From contig JAANYP010004851.1 in the NCBI GenBank assembly GCA_020465985.1, positions 20,469 through 84,468 of the forward strand: a stretch of DNA of 64,000 bases. Reading direction: 5' to 3'. The translations under genes and the position numbers were made by a program. The notes under the pieces were generated by a model. That model did no database searches and was not told where the DNA came from. It saw nothing but the letters and a program-made list of their open reading frames with translations. Positions 24,265 through 35,559 of this stretch are shown piece after piece (position 1 is the stretch's first letter; each line of letters starts with the position of its first letter). The stretch is from Centrapalus pauciflorus (taxonomy: Eukaryota; Streptophyta; Magnoliopsida; Asterales; Asteraceae).

Positions 24265-26045
24265 TATAACACCTTGCCTTTTATTTGCATTTTTATTTTA
24301 AGTAATTTTGAGCAATTTGCGTAAAAAGATGTAATTTCGAGATTTAGTATAAATAGGAGTTGAGTGCTCCATTTTCACACTTTTGCAAAACCCGTCTAGC
24401 ATTTTCAGAGCTCCTCTCTCTAGAACCCGAACTTCTCTCTAGCTTTTCTCCCAAACCGACCGGCCAAATCTCGAGTTCTATACGTCATCGGAAAGGTCTC
24501 GAAGTGTACTACGCGAATATACCATTGCATGTGAGATTTCATACGGTTTTGAGGTAAGAATCGCCCTTTTCGTTTTCTGCACTTTCGGTTTTAAAGCTAC
24601 AAATTCGAGTTTATCATTTTAGGCGATTTAAAGCTGATTTCGTATGAGTTTTAGCTAAAATATGGTAGATTATGCATGATATAACTAAACCGAGACCTAT
24701 TACTTAGCTTATTTATGGATTTGAGGCTTGAAAATGCATGTTTAAAGCGGTAGTTTATGAACAAACTCGAGTATGCATAGAACAGACTCGAAATGCCAAG
24801 AACAAACTCGAATAGAGCTAGATTCGAGAATGGGGTTCGAATCTACCCCCCTGGTTCGAATCTGATGCTCAGATTCGAATCTGGCTTCGAGTCTGATGCT
24901 CAGATTCGAATCTAGCCCCTAAATTTCGAATTTAATTGATAAAATTTACGAACAACGCATAAATTAGCAAAATAAATAGCAAAATATTTAGCTAGAAGTT
25001 ATGGCTTATAGATATTGGAATATTGAGCTAGCAATATTAATTTAGCACATGTTCTGTAATATTAAACTTCAGATATTATACATAAGCTGTTTAGCCCAGT
25101 TGCGAGTCAAAGCCAGTGCCAGAATATATTAAAAGCCTAGATAAGCAAGTGCAAGCATTATAAAGCAACTTAAAGCGTAAGTAAGCCCGAGCAAGCATTT
25201 CAGAATATTTCAAGCATTTTCAGTACTGTGAGTAACAGTTATTCTTGTTTACATGTTTTATATGAAATTGAGACATAAATTGCTTCTATATGACTTCTTT
25301 GGAATTCAATAGACTCTTGTGAGTAAAGGCGAACACTGTGGTACAGGTGATGCCCAGCTTAGCCGAATCTTACATTTGATCTATTAATATGCATATTTAT
25401 CTGCTATTTGTTTATTGTTCTGCATACTATACAGCAAACTTTGTGTTAGCGTTTCTTTGTGCATCTCATAAGCATTATATTTAGCGAGCAAGCAATTCTG
25501 ATGTTCACCACTATCCCTTGAGCATTATGCGGGTAGCTAGCCCCGCATCACAGATTGATCATCTGTCAGCGGTAAACCCCTAGTGGTGGCATCTCCGTTC
25601 TGCGTGAAATGTCTCAATCGTGCTGCATTCTTTCTGGGTATTAAGCAAACGAGCAAGCAAGCAAGCAAGCATAACAGCCTTTATAGGCACTTTCGCCTCA
25701 TATTTTACATGCATTCATGAATATCTGTTTACTCACTAAGCTTTAGCTTACAGTTGCTATTTACAAATTTTTACAGGAAAAGGTAAAGAACAAGCTGGAC
25801 CTTCTGCTTAGGTCTATTATCTGATCATCCCAGAGGACTTAGCTAACTTTCAGCTTGTGGTATAGCTTTATGATGCCTTGGGTTTTGGGTAGCTGCTTTT
25901 ATTTATGTTATGATGTTTTTAGCAACTTAGTACTGTAACCTTGAAGCATGTGTAGTGCAAGAATTATTGTTATATTTTATTTAGCTTTATGCATTTATTG
26001 TTATTCCTGGGATAAGCAAGCGTGTTTTAAAGCAAGGATGTGACA
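24265..26045 (+). repeat. 3' LTR of Gypsy-b
   Basis: Pairs with 17562-19353 with very few substitutions. It is preceded by a purine-biased stretch including gcgtggtggg and followed by the target duplication tagaa. Confidence 0.92.
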
Positions 26046-26050
26046 TAGAA

Positions 26051-26266
26051 CATGTTTGATTGATGCCTTTTTGTGCCTATCTTTCTCCGCCTATTTGCAA
26101 TATTCAGTCTAAAGCTAAGTATATCAGTTGTGACTATATACATTTACATTATAATTGGAGAAACGAAATTACAACATAGAAGGAAGGTAAATGATCAGTT
26201 TATACATAATGAAAACTTTCAAAACAACTTATGTTTACAAAGTAAAATACAACTAATTTACATTGC
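26051..26266 (-). repeat. S2-type LTR start, polypurine tract and 3' noncoding region (minus strand)
   Basis: 26051-26080 completes the reversed LTR at 16979-17561. Beyond it, read on the minus strand, are aaataggcggaga (polypurine-type) and about 180 bases matching the Copia-C 3' noncoding region (56120-56375), including shared ttagttgta, aaactgatc and atgttgtaattt words. It ends where the Copia-3 LTR inserted, with attgc at 26262-26266 as the candidate target sequence. Confidence 0.7.
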
Positions 26267-26580
26267 TGTTAGGAACATATATATATATATATATGTAGAG
26301 AGAGAGAGAGAAGAAAAGAATTTTAATTGTAAAAGTTCAGGGGGTTTATTGTAATTCTTGTATTCTTGTAAATGTATAAATAGAGGGTAGTTGTACTTTA
26401 GTAAGTACGGATCAGAAAGTTTGTATTGTTTCTGTGCAAGAAATCAAGAACAGTATAGAAGAAACCACAAATTTATTGTAATATTATTTCATCTCTCAAT
26501 ATAATCATTCGATTGTGTTTGATTCCTGATTGTGTTCTTATTGCTTAATTCATATTGAATTGTTTGATTTTGAAATAACA
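26267..26580 (+). repeat. LTR of Copia-3
   Basis: It runs from tgttagg to aataaca, is 314 bases long, and contains at/ag microsatellite runs (26277-26312) and TATAAATAG at 26375-26383. Its size is typical of small plant copia LTRs. Confidence 0.8.
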
Positions 26581-26582
26581 AT

Positions 26583-26594
26583 TGGTATCAGAGC
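26583..26594 (+). other. Primer-binding site of Copia-3
   Basis: The sequence tggtatcagagc begins two bases after the LTR end. Confidence 0.88.
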
Positions 26595-27029
26595 CAAATA
26601 TGGCAAATTCTTGAGTGATTTTCGAATCTGATTTTAATCTGTTCGAACTGTTCATCATCGAACTTCTTACAAAATCTGAAAATCCCCTTAGGTTTTTGAT
26701 TATGTGGATGAGTTGATCTGAAATTTGTATCGAGTTTGTAGTTTCTAAGGACGAATTAGTTGATATAACTCTCGAATCTTAACTCCAAACACACATATTT
26801 TAATTTAGATTTTTCTAATTTTTTAGAAAAAGTTATGTTCTTACTGCTTTTGTCCAAATTTTGGTGTTTAATTTGAAATTAGCCGATAACACTTCACAAA
26901 AAGTGTTTTTGTGTGAAAAACGCACCTACGTTGTTAATTTGGGGTCAATTCGTGAAGTTTTGTTGAAAATAGTGAATCTAAACTTGGTTTTATTCAAAAA
27001 TGGTTGAATCTTGGATACCTCTATCATTG

Positions 27030-27370
27030 AAGTATCATTCGAGTTTTACAAAGCATTATCCGAGTTTTACAACACTTCTTTCGAGTTTGATTCCTTTTTC
27101 AACCGAGTTTGATCATTTGTCAATCGAGTTTGATCCTTCGTCAATCGAGTTTGATCCATTGTCAACCGAGTTTGTTTCTTTGTCTACCGAGTTCGATAAC
27201 ACTTCCTTCTTGTATAATCAAGAATCACCCGAGGGTTATCTTACTTCAATCACGTTTAGTATTTCAGACTCCAAGTTTCATCAAGGTTCAACCAAGTTTC
27301 TTAAAGAGTCAAATGAGTTCCATATTTTATCAATCGAGTTTGTTCCTTATCCATTCGAGTTTCTCCACAT
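27030..27370 (+). repeat. Degenerate cgagttt tandem repeats
   Basis: About a dozen copies of a unit of roughly 18-27 bases built on cgagtttgatc plus a cattgtcaa-like segment. The regular middle part is 27090-27200. A 124-codon open frame through it only reflects the repeat and shows no protein motif. Confidence 0.7.
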
Positions 27371-27450
27371 ATAATTCAAGTTTGATCAATCACTCATTAC
27401 TCCAAAAAAGATTTTGGAAATTCAAAATCTGCAATTCAGAATATCTAACT

Positions 27451-27540
27451 TGATATGATTCTAACCATGGCCAAAGATGATGATATGATCCTAACCATGG
27501 CCAAAGATGATGATATGATCCTAACCATGAGCAAAGAAGA
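27451..27540 (+). repeat. Three tandem 30-base repeats
   Basis: Exact 30-base units start at 27451, 27481 and 27511, each with the core gatatgatcctaaccatg. The third unit differs at a few bases and runs into the direct repeat starting at 27535. Confidence 0.9.
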
Positions 27541-28722
27541 TGTGTATCCATGTAAAACTTTGGAAAATAATGCTCACGTTGCTTCGCAAAATAATCAAAC
27601 AAGTTTCTTATTTTAATCCAAGTCATGGATCAAGATTGGTTTTAGTGTTTGTAGCCCATGTTGTGTTGCTTTTATCTATAAAGCCCAAAAATAAACAAAA
27701 TTCGGCCAACCCAACACTTAGCCTATGTTTTGCCCATGACTTACTCATTTCAAGCCCGAATTGAGTCAAATTAAAGCCCAATGAAAGCTAAGACTTTTTC
27801 CTATCTTTTCAAGAAGATTAAAGCCCAATAAAGGACCATTTGCCATGTCCAAAAATCTGCCCAAAAGATTGTCCATGTTAAATGCACAAGTCTAGATAAA
27901 TTACAAGGCAATTTGAAAGTCTTCTCTTCATTTCAAGGCATTTTGAAGGTCATAGTCATTTACTTGGAGGATACTAAGGGTTTTGCAAAAGACAATGAAC
28001 CAAGAAACTTTCTGGAAGATTCAAGTGGTGAAATGTCAAGAAGGCCCTTTTGATATGTAGTTTAGCTTATTTGATAGCTTATCGTGATAGCTTTTGTTAC
28101 CTATCAAGATGGTTGGTTTTCCTTATAATTTTATCTATAAATAGAGAGCAATGTAAACATTTGTAATCATCCTTCATTTGAGTAATATTGTGAGTTTTTA
28201 ACTCTTCTTGTTCCTTACGAACTTTTAGAACTTATCAAGCGTTCTAGCTTGTGGCGTTCAAAACTTGTCAATCAACTTGGTGGGGTTGGTTGTGGTGTTT
28301 TCTTATACCAAAGTTCTTGCCTCTTTCCAGGAAATGGGACGTCGTTTCACTATATATACCAAGGTTCTTGACTCGTTTATAGGCAACGGGTCGCGGTTCT
28401 ATCCATATATCATAATAACATCCAATAGAATGATCGGACAACTCCTGATCAATCTCATATTCATCGGGTGAGATCACATTAGAAGATGTGTATCCATGTA
28501 AAACTTTGGAAAATAATGCTCATGTTGATTCGCAAAATAATCAAACAAATTTCTTTTTTTAATCCAAATCATGGATCAAGATTGGTTATAGTGTTTGTAG
28601 CGCAAGTTGTGTTGCTTTTATCTATAAAAGCTTATAAATAATCAAAATTCACTCAACCCAACACTTAGCCTATGTTTTACATGGATACACATCTTCTTTG
28701 CCTATGGTTAGGATCATATCAT
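27535..28722 (+). repeat. Pair of about 195-base direct repeats plus an inverted end copy
   Basis: 27535-27731 recurs at 28484-28678 with modest divergence, both from agaagatgtgtatcc to cctatgtttt. Directly after the second copy, 28674-28722 is the inverted complement of the start of the first copy together with its upstream 30-base unit. Between the direct repeats lie about 750 bases with TATAAATAGAG near 28135 and LTR-like text but no coding frame. It could be a short non-autonomous LTR element or a rearranged one. Confidence 0.6.
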
Positions 28723-29180
28723 AACATTTGACTATATCACCTTTGCTGCTTATTTCATAGGAACATCGTTACAATGCCTACCTTACGTCAAATCGAAGCT
28801 TGAACCGAGATCTACGATTTCTAGAAGATCGTTTCAATGCCTAAATTTTTTAGACCTAATTCGACTCCAGAAAAAAGTTACAAGCGTTAATCTGTGAAAA
28901 AGCTGAAAAATCATCGTCGAAGAGTCACTTCAGAGCTGATTTTCACCAAGTCATCATCCACAGATACATCTTTCAGAGCTTCAACATTGGATTTATATCC
29001 TCGAACAACCTTCATCTTGCGGATGTTTTCTGAAATTAATTGATTTCATTTCAATTTCCACAAATCTAATCCGATAGAGTCTAACGCAGATTTTTGTGAC
29101 ATAGATATTGAACAGATGAAGCTGGAATTACTCAACCTTCAAAAGGCTTTTATAAGGAGCACAAACCTGAAGAACAGAAT

Positions 29181-30618
29181 ATGAAGAATATCGCTCAGTG
29201 CTTTATGTCAACAACTAAAGAGCATGTTGATGTAATTGTACAGTTGATGGAATTTGAAGTAAAGTTAAAGAATGTGACAAAGCTGGCAGAACAAGCAGAT
29301 GTTAAACTACGAGAAGAGAAGAAGAAGGTAGTTTCTCTAGAACTTAAACTGGCAAAGGAACATGATCAGGTGTTGAATCTCACAGATGAGAATTCTAAGT
29401 CGATTGAGAAGCTTACAGTGTTTGAAAATCAAATGACTAATCATGATTCCATTTCAAAGTTAACAGCTGAAAAGTCTGAGCTGATTGCAAAACATAGGGA
29501 ATCTGAACAGTTTCATAAGAACATTTATGATATTCTGGTTCAGTTAAATACAGATAAAGCATTTGCTTTAAATGATGTCACAACATTGAAAGAAGGAGTT
29601 TTAAATTTTGAAGAAAAAAACAGAAAGTATTTGATTCTAAGAATCATTTTCTCAAAGTAAAAATATTTGAATTATCAAATGAACTTGAAGATTCTAAACA
29701 AGAGAATTTTCAGAATGCAACTCAACTAAAATATCTTTTGCCTGAACGATCAGATTTTTACAAGAAAGTTAAAGATCTTGAAGAAACACTTTCAATGACA
29801 AATCATCCTGATCAAATTTATATTTCAAACAAATCTGAAGAATTTTTTCTCTTGGAAAAGTGTTTTCATTAACTAAAGAATTATTTAAGAAGGAAAGAAA
29901 TGAGTTCTTACTTAAAGAATAAGATTTCAAAGCGAAATCTAAATTGTTTGAAGATGAGAGAAAAGTGTTCTTAATTAAAGAACAATCTTTTAAAACTGAT
30001 TACCTATCGTTTGATAATGACAAAAAATCATATTTGGTCATTATCAAAGGATTAGAAGATCAAATATTTCACCTTTCTAAACAATTTAATGTTTCCCCTT
30101 CTTCAAATGAATAAGTGTTTAAGGATTCTAATGTTTCTTTAGAACATGAAGTTGATCAATCTGATTTATCTTTAGAATGTCAAAAGAATCTAGATAAAAA
30201 TCCTAAGTTTGATTTGTCTTCAGATCTTCACCTTAAATATCTTTTAAAGATAAACAAAGGCAATGATAAAGTAGTTGAAAAACTTCCGGTCAAGATTTAC
30301 CCTGGTGAATCTTCAAAAACTAAGTTTTCCAAAGTTTCCGAAAATACTGATTATTCTTCTCAGAAGAAAACATCCAAGTAAAATACCAAGTATTATCAGA
30401 ACCAAGCTAGCACCGGACAGATTTTTTGAACGAAAAGTTTGCATTATTCTGTTCGTTCAGATTCAAGTTTCTTTAAAAAGATAAGAAATATGTTCCGCGA
30501 TGGGTACCTAAACCTGTAATGAAATGGTTACCTAAACCTGTATTGAAATGGGTACCCAAGAGCACTAACAATCCTGGAACCAAATCTATTTGGATACAAA
30601 AGACATCTTAATTTTGCA
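29181..30618 (+). pseudogene. gag: Copia-3 gag C-terminal coiled-coil region
   Basis: The open stretch 29181-29660 (159 codons) is rich in E, K and L with heptad-like spacing, as in the coiled coil of long plant copia gags. Recognisable sequence continues through frameshifts to 30115-30381 and to repeated WVPK/WLPK motifs near 30500-30560, then TAA at 30609-30611, a short T-rich stretch and gcag (30616-30619). The capsid part and zinc knuckle are not recognisable. Protease does not follow, so pol was deleted from this point. Confidence 0.65.
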
Positions 30619-30639
30619 GGTTTTGGTTTTTGGTCAATT

Positions 30640-30910
30640 CAGACTAGAACTCGGACTTCATTGCAATTGGTTTCTGTACACATCAGTGCAGAAACCGATC
30701 TTATCTCAAATGTTTTCTTTACACATAAGTACAGAACCCGATCGTCACTCATATGGCTTCTACTCACAATTGAGCAGAACCCGTACTTCATCCGTGTAAA
30801 GTTTAAACAAAGCTTTCAGTTATTTTAGACTAAAACCCAAGCTTCCGCAGCAAAGGCTTCTAATCACTTCAGATTAGAACCCGATTCTAAAAGATGAGTC
30901 ATTCTAAAAA
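30640..30910 (+). repeat. Degenerate agaacccga repeats before a purine tract
   Basis: Six loosely repeated units of about 40-60 bases, each with (c/t)agaacccga(t/a)c-type text, occur near 30645, 30690, 30732, 30773, 30834 and 30885. A purine-rich aaaaagagggag follows (30907-30918). By position this is a 3' noncoding segment of Copia-3. Confidence 0.5.
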
Positions 30911-30983
30911 GAGGGAGTTTTATTTTACATTTTTTTGCTTCTGATTTATTTTCTTGCGTTGACTAACTTTGTGTGCTTATTTC

Positions 30984-31171
30984 TTTTAGGCACAAAAAGG
31001 CCTCAGTCAAACCTGTTCTGCATCTAAGGGGGAGATTATTAATCAAACCTGTTGATACATTTGAAGGTTGAATTTAAGGCCTGTAATGTGCCTTATTGAA
31101 ACCTGAAAATGATTCGCAATATCAGCCCAAAGCTGTTTACCCTGTTGCATGTGTTGCAACAAAGGCAGTTT
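30984..31171 (+). repeat. Copia-C 5' LTR, first part
   Basis: Matches the first 190 bases of the 3' LTR at 56380 and of the Copia-D LTR at 57080. It ends with agttt (31167-31171), one copy of the Copia-B target duplication. Confidence 0.9.
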
Positions 31172-31827
31172 TGTAAGGTCTACCTAACACAGATCTATCT
31201 AGACGCGGAACCGTCAACTAGTGCGGAATCCTCGTTAACGGGTAGACGATAACAACACTCACTAGAAACACGGAGACTATCAGAAGCTGCACGAACTACA
31301 CAAGCACGAGCCTACGAACTGATTCTCTCCGAAACAACACTAACACTGATGATAAACTCGAAATCGCTTAATGCTTAATCACTCTCGAATTCTGCAAAAA
31401 GTCTGATAATATCTCGAGTCTAACCCTAATTATAGAGGTTAATTCGAGTCTGTCATGGGCCAAACTCGAATCCGGCCCAAGGCCCATTCGAGTTTGTCCC
31501 ATCTGACATTCTCAAATCTGCCTAAGAGGTCACATTCGAATCTGTCTAAGTGACTCATTCGAATCTAACCAGATTCGAATCCTAGTCCTTAGAGATTTCG
31601 AATTTACCTTTTCACATAATTGACTAAGTATTGAAACTTATGTTTTTACCTTATGATTGATTTTATCTTTGATCTTCATGTTTGAACTTCTTGTAAAACG
31701 TTACATTAAGTTCAAACATACAAACAATAATAAATATCAAACATATATAAAACATATATATCAAATACTTGCTAAACCACAATGTTGGATCACTTAGACT
31801 GCTATCGTCACACAGGGTGTACCAACA
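31172..31827 (-). repeat. 3' LTR of Copia-B
   Basis: Pairs with 43695-44350. It contains about eight attcgaatctg or actcgaatc words between 31376 and 31600. The adjoining polypurine tract, aagggggagtc on the minus strand, lies at 31828-31838. Confidence 0.93.
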
Positions 31828-31885
31828 GACTCCCCCTTGACGATAGCTTCTAATAATTCACACATTTGATTAAGTACTTTGTTTA

Positions 31886-34885
31886 TTATTTATTCAAACT
31901 GCTTCCAGCATACAAACCCTTTTCAACACACACTTTAACTACATTCTCATACTTTCTTGCCTCACCATCCATATGAGTATCACTTGAAATCTTATGAGCA
32001 TACAAAATTTGGAGGTCATCTCGAGAAAGGTTCACCAGGTGAAGAGGATCATAGATTCTAAGAATCACCTTTTCTTCAAAATCTTCCATCACCGCTTCTT
32101 TAGTTTCACTCTCAACATACCACCAGTTCATATTTTTCAAGACGTTCTGTGGCATAGGTTTGAGTGGCACCTTTCTTAGACATCTTACAGGTTTGTATTG
32201 AATCTTCATCCATGGACGCCCAGTTAGAGGATCTATTCGAGAATGATCCTCTACTCTTTTTCCTATCCTTGGATTAAGCCGTTCAAACTTCCTCGACCTA
32301 CCTTTTTTCCTTATGATTCTGGCAATTATATCTGCGTAAGGGTCATTGCCGATATTGATTAAATCATTCCAGGCTAAAGCTTTTATCTCAATCTTCGGCA
32401 GTGAATTGAATACTTTCAGAGATCTTCTAAGGTACTGGAGCCCATCTTTTCTCTTGATTATGAATAGCTGCAGTTCCCGATCAAAGAACCAGCTTAAAAT
32501 GCTTCCTGACAGTTTTCCAGTACCCGACACTTTCATCTTCTTTTTCAGCTCTAAGTCCTTCTGCTCTGCCCTGAACCATAGCTTTCGTTTCTCTTCATTA
32601 GTCAGCTCTCTGGCAGGCTCTCCTATTGATGGCTCAACATTTAAAGCAACATTAAGTACTTCTATGTTCACAACATCATTTCCTTCGATTACATACGTAT
32701 CAGTAATTGGATTCTGCTGAACGACGATCTCATTTGCTTCATCGTCTTCGTCAGCACACACCTCATCATCTGCTCTCCAATCGACAATCTCTTCAGGAAC
32801 AAATTCTCCCTCTTCTAGTTCCTCCATATCATCTTCAAAGTCGAAGCCAAAATCCATCGGGTCATCGTCGAGATCCATAAGAGCATCAATCATCTAATTT
32901 ATCTCAGATTCTGTAGGTTTAGACGAACTTGCCTCTCCTTCTTTAACTCCTGCTTGACTTGGCTCCCCCTGAGATTGAGCATCCTGAGCAGCAGAAAAAT
33001 CTACTGGCTCATTCTGTCTTTGAGTGCTGGGATCATTGCCTTGATCATCTTCATTATCATCATCCCTCGGTCGCTCCACTTGATCCCGGCAGGATGTGTC
33101 CCCCTGAGCCTGAATATTTTTCATTAGCTGCTCAACTAGGGAGCATATCGATCTTAGCTCAGCTGCCTGATCAGCGACAAAAGATTTTAGCTCTAAGTTC
33201 TCTTCCTGAACTTTTTCCACTATCTTTTTTAGATCGGCGTTCACCTTATCAAGATTTGCGTTATGATTTTGAATCTCACCGATTGCCTTCGTTAGGCCTA
33301 AGATCTGGATTTGTTGGAAGTCAACTCGATCTTTAAGCTGCAAAAACCTTTGATTGTCGGTATAAGTGGATGAGGTGGATGGGATGGATTGAATTGGAGA
33401 TGGGATGATCGGCGATGGGATGTATGGTTCATCATGAGGTGGTGATGGTGGAATGGTGGTTTGAGGGTCCTGTGGTTGAGGAATTTGGGATTGTTCTGCT
33501 GAAGCTGAAGTTGATCCTTGCATAAATCGATGACGCTTGGCCCTTTGCCTCGTCACTAATGGAGCTACCTCTTCTTCTTCAAAATCGGAGTCATCAGACT
33601 CTCTTGATACGCGCCGCCTTGAAGCTTCTTCAGACACTACTAACCTTGATCCATAAGTTCCCATTTGAACAGGAGGTTCTGTAGTTACGGAGTCTGGAGC
33701 TTCAACTTCTATCTCCTCCATACTTTCTGACTCAGTTGCAGACGATGACACATCATTATCAGTCTGCTCCGGCTCATATTCCTCAAGTTGCCTAAACACA
33801 TCTTCTGCTCCTTCCGGAGGCTGTAGTAACTGATCAACCAACTCTGCAGCTATTTCCTCATTTGCATGAGGCCCAGACGCCCAGATTTCTTCCAAAGTTT
33901 GGGCTATCTGCTCAGATTCTGGTGCGGCACTTGAAGGCCCTGCTTCCTGTACCTCTGGCTGTTGACTTGTCGACGGCCTAGCTGCCTGAATTTGACTCGC
34001 AGATGGTCTTTGGCGTCTCCTTTGTGGTTGTGCACGCGGTTGTTGTTGTTGTTGCTGTTGCGGTGGCTGTCTAGCTTGAAAAATCCGCTTATCCATGACC
34101 GCGACACTCTGAATCCTGTCTAGAACTGCTCCAAACAACGGTCGTTCGACTGGAACTGCTAGCCTTCCTCTGTGCGAAGAACAGTCAGCAAAAATACGCT
34201 TATCCATGACCGCGACACTCTGAATCTCATTCAACTGCGGCAAATTAGGCAAGAAATGTCTGATGAGCATCATTATGAAACGAGGATATAGCAGAAATTG
34301 TTGCTGCTCTGGAGCCGAGATTTGGTGGACAAATTCTGAGAAAAACATTTGAGAAAAGCTGAAGGGCCGATTATAAACTAAAGCGATCATCCCGGATTGG
34401 ATCCTCGAGACGATATAATCAAATGCAGCTTTCTTGGCCGCAAAACAGACCATAAACACATGTGCCAAAAATCTCCATTGACCTATTAGGCCGCTCTTCA
34501 TATACGATGTTTTCGTAACATCTAAACTGTAACCCATCCTCTGAAACGCTGCTTGCCTAATACTTAATGGAAAGTCAATAGGCCCAGACTCTTCTTCCTG
34601 AGATCCTAGCTGCAAAACCTGACGCAGCATATCAGCAGAGAACACCAATGGCTGTCCTGCTATTCTTGTTCTCAGTACTGTCGGGGTGACAGTGCAGTCA
34701 ACTTGTAGATGCTCATAGAACTGGCGTACATATGGAATAACAATCTGAATGTTATGTGACAAGGCAAATGCAACCGTAGATTCTACTAAGAAATCCAGCA
34801 TTTGATGAAAACCCTGCGCCTCAGGGATATGATGGTCGGGTGGGATGACCATATTATGCTTCGCCACAAATACTCGAACAGCCAT
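31886..34885 (-). pseudogene. Copia-B accessory (post-pol) ORF, one in-frame TAG
   Basis: A 999-codon frame from ATG 34885, interrupted by a TAG at 32896-32894 that splits it into 663 and 335 aa. Residues 1-215 look globular and helical (FLVESTVAFALSHN near 32, DMLRQVLQLG near 85, MVCFAAKKAAFD near 145, LYPRFIMMLIRHF near 199). A Q/P/E-rich linker, a coiled coil (about 540-600) and an acidic stretch follow, then a basic C-terminal domain. A 35-base duplication (34078-34112, 34191-34225) repeats SVAVMDKRIF. There is no signal peptide or membrane segment, so nothing supports an envelope role. Its four N-terminal motifs align with the Copia-C accessory protein. Function is unknown. Confidence 0.8.
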
Positions 34886-35559
34886 ATCTGCAAAATAGAG
34901 AAACTATTAATAAAAATCAATAAACTTGCCTAAATTCAAATTTGTTTTCTTTTGAACTTGATTAAGTACAAAATCCAACACAAAAGAATTTCTACAAGTT
35001 TAATAAAATTTAAATTAAATAATTCAAATAAAATGATAGATTCGAATAAACAGATTCGAATAAACCCATTTTCAAGTTTAATGGTACACTCGAATCTAGT
35101 GACATTCTCGAGTTTACTGACAGACTCGAGAATCGTTTGGAACAGATTCGAACCCGTCGGCCTAACTCAACACCAAATCCCATGATTTTAACCATTTTGG
35201 ACTCAGAAAATTACATTCATTAGTCCTACTAATTACTAATCACAGATATGTGCATTTAATTTGACTATTTATCGGTCCAAACTTGGTATTTTTGAAAAAC
35301 CCGATTTAGACCCATAAACCTTCAAAAATCGATCATTTTGGCTTAAATGATGTATTGAACTACATGAATCTTGTACAACCTAGTTGATTATACCTAGATG
35401 TAATAGTAGAATCGAAACACCAAGCAACAAACTCGGCAAATTGTCGTTTTTGTGGAAATCGATAGACTCGAGCAGTTAGATTCGAAATCGCCAACAGATT
35501 CGAGAAAGTAGATTCGAAAACAGTAATGAGTTAATGACGTTACTGTTAACCTATTTATA
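34886..35559 (-). promoter_or_regulatory. Possible internal promoter, leader and intron of the Copia-B accessory ORF
   Basis: On the minus strand TATAAATAG (35559-35551) is followed by about 155 bases with no ATG, then CTAG|GTATAATC, a good splice-donor match with GT at 35393-35392. A pyrimidine-rich acceptor ttttgcag ends at 34888, two bases before the ATG. Splicing would remove 506 bases and make the ORF start the first AUG. The same acceptor position is kept in Copia-A (6086). This is a prediction from sequence only. Confidence 0.5.

Larger units (their letters stand above)
17562..26045 (+). mobile_element. Gypsy-b, Tekay/Del-like chromovirus, nearly complete
   Basis: LTRs of 1792 and 1781 bases start tataacacc and end gatgtgaca; the length difference is mostly one 12-base expansion in the ttcgaatct array. 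Five-base target duplications tagaa flank it (17557-17561 and 26046-26050). Between the LTRs are PBS, intact gag, and pol with a few breaks and a 90-base intron-like insert. The near-identity of the LTRs indicates a recent insertion. It landed in a reversed S2 LTR. Confidence 0.93.
26267..30983 (+). mobile_element. Copia-3, third copia family, gag remnant only
   Basis: A 314-base LTR (26267-26580) and a perfect tRNA-Met PBS open the element. Leader sequence, repeats and probable insertions fill 26600-29180. Gag C-terminal coiled-coil sequence lies at 29181-30618, ending with the usual W-V-P-K motif and stop before protease. Pol is missing: noncoding repeats and a purine-rich tract follow directly, and Copia-C is inserted at 30984. 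No second LTR is visible. The extent is approximate, because 27540-28730 may be separate insertions. Confidence 0.6.

Noticed and set aside
27000..27374. 124-codon open frame with repeated S-x-E-F-D residues
   Set aside because: It is the translation of a cgagtttgat tandem repeat; composition explains the frame.
31886..34885. Accessory ORF as a retroviral-type envelope
   Set aside because: The position fits an env-like gene, but no signal peptide, transmembrane segment or cysteine-rich ectodomain is visible.
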